Assembly (NCBI GenBank): GCA_963786295.1
Contig: CAWAYV010000008.1
Coordinates: forward strand, 54,091 to 118,090
Origin: JACCZX01 sp963786295
GTDB lineage: Bacteria > Pseudomonadota > Gammaproteobacteria > Burkholderiales > Burkholderiaceae_F
Reading direction: 5' to 3'
Length of the DNA: 64,000 nt
In this document: positions 61,859-64,000 of the stretch, in pieces
Layout: the number at the start of each line of letters is the position of its first letter
Numbering within the stretch: position 1 is the stretch's first letter
Notes under the pieces: generated by a model
The model's database searches: none
What the model was told of the DNA's origin: nothing
Seen by the model: only the letters and a program-made list of their open reading frames with translations
Translations under genes and position numbers: made by a program

Positions 61859-63848
61859 TCATGCGGGCGCCTGTACCGCTGCGGCCGTTTGACCACGCCG
61901 CGCCAACAATCGATAGCGGCGATCCGACAGTGCCAGCGCGCCGCCCAGCGCCATCAGCACGCAGCCGCCCCAGATCCACGTTACCCAAGGCTTGTGATAC
62001 ACGCGCACGCTCCATGCTCCTGACTCGATCGCGCTCGGATCGATCGGCTCCCCGAGCGAGACGTAAATATCGCCCCATGGTCCGGTGTCGATCGCCGCTT
62101 CGGTCATCGGCATCTTCTGCACGTTGTAGATGCGCTTTTCGGGGTGCATCGTCGCCACTGCATTTCCGCCGCGCGTGACCTCGATCACACCACGCGCGCC
62201 GGTGTAATTCGCGCCGGTGATCTTTTGCGTTCCGCCGAACTTGATGTCGTAGCGGCCGACCTGCACCGTATCACCGACGTTCATGCGCATGTCGCGCTCG
62301 ACCTGATAGCCGTTGACAACCGTAACGCCGACGATGAAAACCGCGATTCCGAAATGCGCGAGCTGCATTCCCCAATAGGCGCGACCCTGAGCGCGCAGCC
62401 GCTCGAGCAATCCTCCGCGCAAGTGGCGAACTCGTTCCTTGATGTTGATCGCGATCGAAGCCATCACCCAAAACGCGAGAAACAAGTCCAACGCTGATCA
62501 GCGGCGTCCAGTGGCCTGCGATCACCGGAACGATCAGCGCGGTCACCAGTGCGACGACGAACGCCCACTTCAAGCGTGTTGCCATATCAGGCAGCTCGGC
62601 CTTCTTCCAGCGCGCCAGCGGACCGATGCCCATCAGGAACACCAGCGGCGCCATCACGGCGCCAAACACCAGGTTGAAGTACGGCGGCCCGACCGAAGCC
62701 TTCGGCAGCGCGAGCGCATCGAGGAACAGCGGATACAAAGTGCCAAGCAACACCGATGCCGCCGCGACCGCGAGCAGCACGTTGTTGGAAAGCAGGAGAC
62801 GATTCACGCGACACCACCTCGAACTTGCTGCCCAGCCCGACATCTTTTGCGCGCCACGCATAAAGCAAAAGGGAACCGCCAATCACGACCACCAGAAACG
62901 CGAGAATAAAAATGCCGCGCTTCGGATCGGTGGCGAACGCATGCACCGAGGTCAACACACCGGAGCGCACGAGAAATGTTCCCAGCAGACTCAGCGAGAA
63001 CGCGGCAGATCGCCAGCAACACAGTCCAGCTTTTGAATCCACCACGCTTTTCCGTGACCGCCAGCGAGTGGATCAGAGCGGTGCCGACCAGCCACGGCAT
63101 AAACGAAGCGTTTTCCACCGGGTCCCAAAACCACCAACCGCCCCAACCGAGTTCGTAGTAAGCCCACCAACTGCCGAGCGCGATGCCGCAGGTGAGAAAC
63201 ATCCACGCCACGGTGGTCCAGGGTCGCGACCATCTGGCCCAGGTCGCGTCCAGTCGACCGCTGATCAGTGCTGAGATCGCAAACGCAAAAGCGACAGAGA
63301 AGCCGACGTAACCCATGTAGAGCATGGGTGGATGGGCCACCATGGCCGGGTCCTGAAGCAGCGGATTGAGATCGCGTCCATCAGGCGCCGCCGGCAGCAG
63401 GCGCGCAAATGGGTTGGACGTGAGCAGCATGAAAAGGAGAAAGCCGACGCTCACGATGCCCATCACACTTATCACGCGCGCGACCATATCGTCGGGCAGG
63501 TGGCGGCTGAAGAGGGTCACGGCCACGGTCCAAAGACCGAGCATTAAACTCCAAAGCAGCAATGAACCTTCGTGCGATCCCCAGGTGGCGGCCAGCCGAT
63601 AGTGAAGCGGAAGTCTGGAGTTTGAATTGATGGCGACGTTGAGAACCGAGAAGTCGTTGACCACGAATGAGTACAGCAGGCAGCCAAACGCGAGCGTGAC
63701 GAATAGTGTCTGCCCGCGCGCGGCTGGACGCGCGACCGCCATCTCATCTGTGGTCGCCGCGCGCGGCACCGGCGATCGGCAACACCGCCTGCGCGGTAGC
63801 GAGCAGCAGCGCCAGGATCAGCGCAAAGTTTCCGATTTCGGGAATCAC
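61859..63848 (-). CDS. ccmF: Heme lyase CcmF (CycK), four frame breaks
   Basis: Membrane heme lyase that attaches heme to apocytochrome c. It starts at GTG 63848 (IPEIGNFALILALLLATAQA). Pieces follow in four further frames: MAVARPAARGQTLFVTLAFG to GGFKSWTVLLAI, with the WWD heme-handling motif in WGGWWFWDPVENASFMPWLV; AAFSLSLLGTFLVRSGVLTS; LLLSNNVLLAVAAASVLLGT to GHWTPLISVG; and FLAFWVMASIAINIKERV to the end. Breaks are near 63741-63760, 63002-63010, 62799 and 62488-62489, each one extra base. Joined length about 660 residues, the normal size. Since c-type cytochromes are encoded here, error is likelier than loss. Confidence 0.88.
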
Positions 63849-63854
63849 GATGGC

Positions 63855-64000
63855 TTACTGCAACGTCTTGCGCGCTTTTTGCGCCTGCTCGACTGCATAT
63901 GCAGCTTCGGGCGGCGTGTAGTTTTCGTCGTGCTTCGCCAGCACCTCGTGCGCGCGAAACACGCCGTCGTCGCCTAGCTTGCCTTGCGCGACGACGCCTT
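63855..64000 (-). CDS. ccmE: Heme chaperone CcmE, C-terminal part (cut by window edge)
   Basis: CcmE covalently binds heme before handing it to CcmF. Only the last 48 codons are here. They include the heme-binding motif EVLAKHDENYTPPEAAYAVE, where His and the following Tyr match the known heme ligands, and the preceding GVVAQGKLGDDGVFRAH. The tail EQAQKARKTLQ ends at a TAA six bases before the ccmF GTG. The N terminus continues beyond the window. Confidence 0.93.
   Translation of the reverse strand, partial: GVVAQGKLGDDGVFRAHEVLAKHDENYTPPEAAYAVEQAQKARKTLQ

Noticed and set aside
11348..63760. Genome-wide programmed +1 frameshifting
   Set aside because: The break sites share no slippery codon or stop context, and two breaks go the other way; error fits better.
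1..64000. tRNA, rRNA or riboswitch genes
   Set aside because: I looked for T-loop motifs, rRNA-like stretches and known riboswitch cores and saw none; a covariance-model search could still find a divergent one.

Overview
The window is about 64 kb of GC-rich bacterial chromosome. Its gene content points to a betaproteobacterium, probably in or near Burkholderiales. The evidence is three Bug-type (TctC) periplasmic receptors, an msrB-yciB-bolA-parvulin operon, many GTG/TTG starts with 1-8 nt gene overlaps, a phasin (polyhydroxyalkanoate storage), Ku, and a ccmEFGHI cytochrome c maturation cluster. I see no rRNA, tRNA, CRISPR array, prophage or intact insertion sequence.

Layout. 1-4.0 kb: 3' end of purL, a Bug receptor, and a PQQ-type sugar dehydrogenase coupled to a diheme cytochrome c. 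4.0-7.5 kb (minus): selO, a gutted msrB, yciB, bolA-like, parvulin. 7.6-19.2 kb (plus): an acyl-CoA synthetase, a Liv-type ABC importer, a fused enoyl-CoA hydratase/3-hydroxyacyl-CoA dehydrogenase and three oxidoreductases, which together look like an uptake and beta-oxidation-like catabolic unit. 19.3-29.7 kb: an M16 protease, a thioesterase, GNAT, NRDE, ygfZ, the housekeeping run mltG-tmk-holB-pilZ-tatD, and a lipoprotein. 29.9-31.1 kb: small YCII and RidA proteins. 31.1-39.0 kb (minus): a Bug receptor, tcuA, tcuB, a PEP-mutase/isocitrate-lyase family enzyme, a MASE1 hybrid histidine kinase and a Rieske oxygenase, a candidate tricarboxylate or tricarballylate catabolic locus. 39.1-42.3 kb: an ATP-dependent DNA ligase and an AidB-like flavoprotein, convergent. 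42.3-47.4 kb: small secreted proteins, cysteine synthase, Bug receptor plus HpaI aldolase, Mut7-C protein, small cytochrome c. 47.6-52.2 kb: a phospholipid cluster (PLD synthase, ybhP, clsB, ybhN). 52.3-55.6 kb: a second PQQ-type lipoprotein dehydrogenase, a broken CAP protein, exported MsrB and MsrA. 55.6-58.8 kb: a Na+/H+-type antiporter, a phasin, Ku. 58.9-64.0 kb (minus): a methyltransferase and ccmIHGFE.

The most striking property is the number of broken reading frames. I count 19 single-base frame breaks in 13 genes, 17 of them one extra base and often in a short G/C run. They fall in essential or otherwise well-conserved genes such as holB, ccmF and cysK. This pattern fits sequencing or assembly error better than gene decay, and reading across the breaks restores recognisable full-length proteins. 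The msrB lesion is different: about 90 codons are missing from the middle. Other second-look items are a roughly 100-bp dispersed hairpin repeat present twice, three tandem 17-bp repeats in a divergent promoter region, several perfect dyads, and small ORFs coupled to larger genes. I found no feature that clearly amounts to an undescribed multi-gene system; the tcu-kinase-Rieske locus and the ligase/AidB pair are the nearest candidates.
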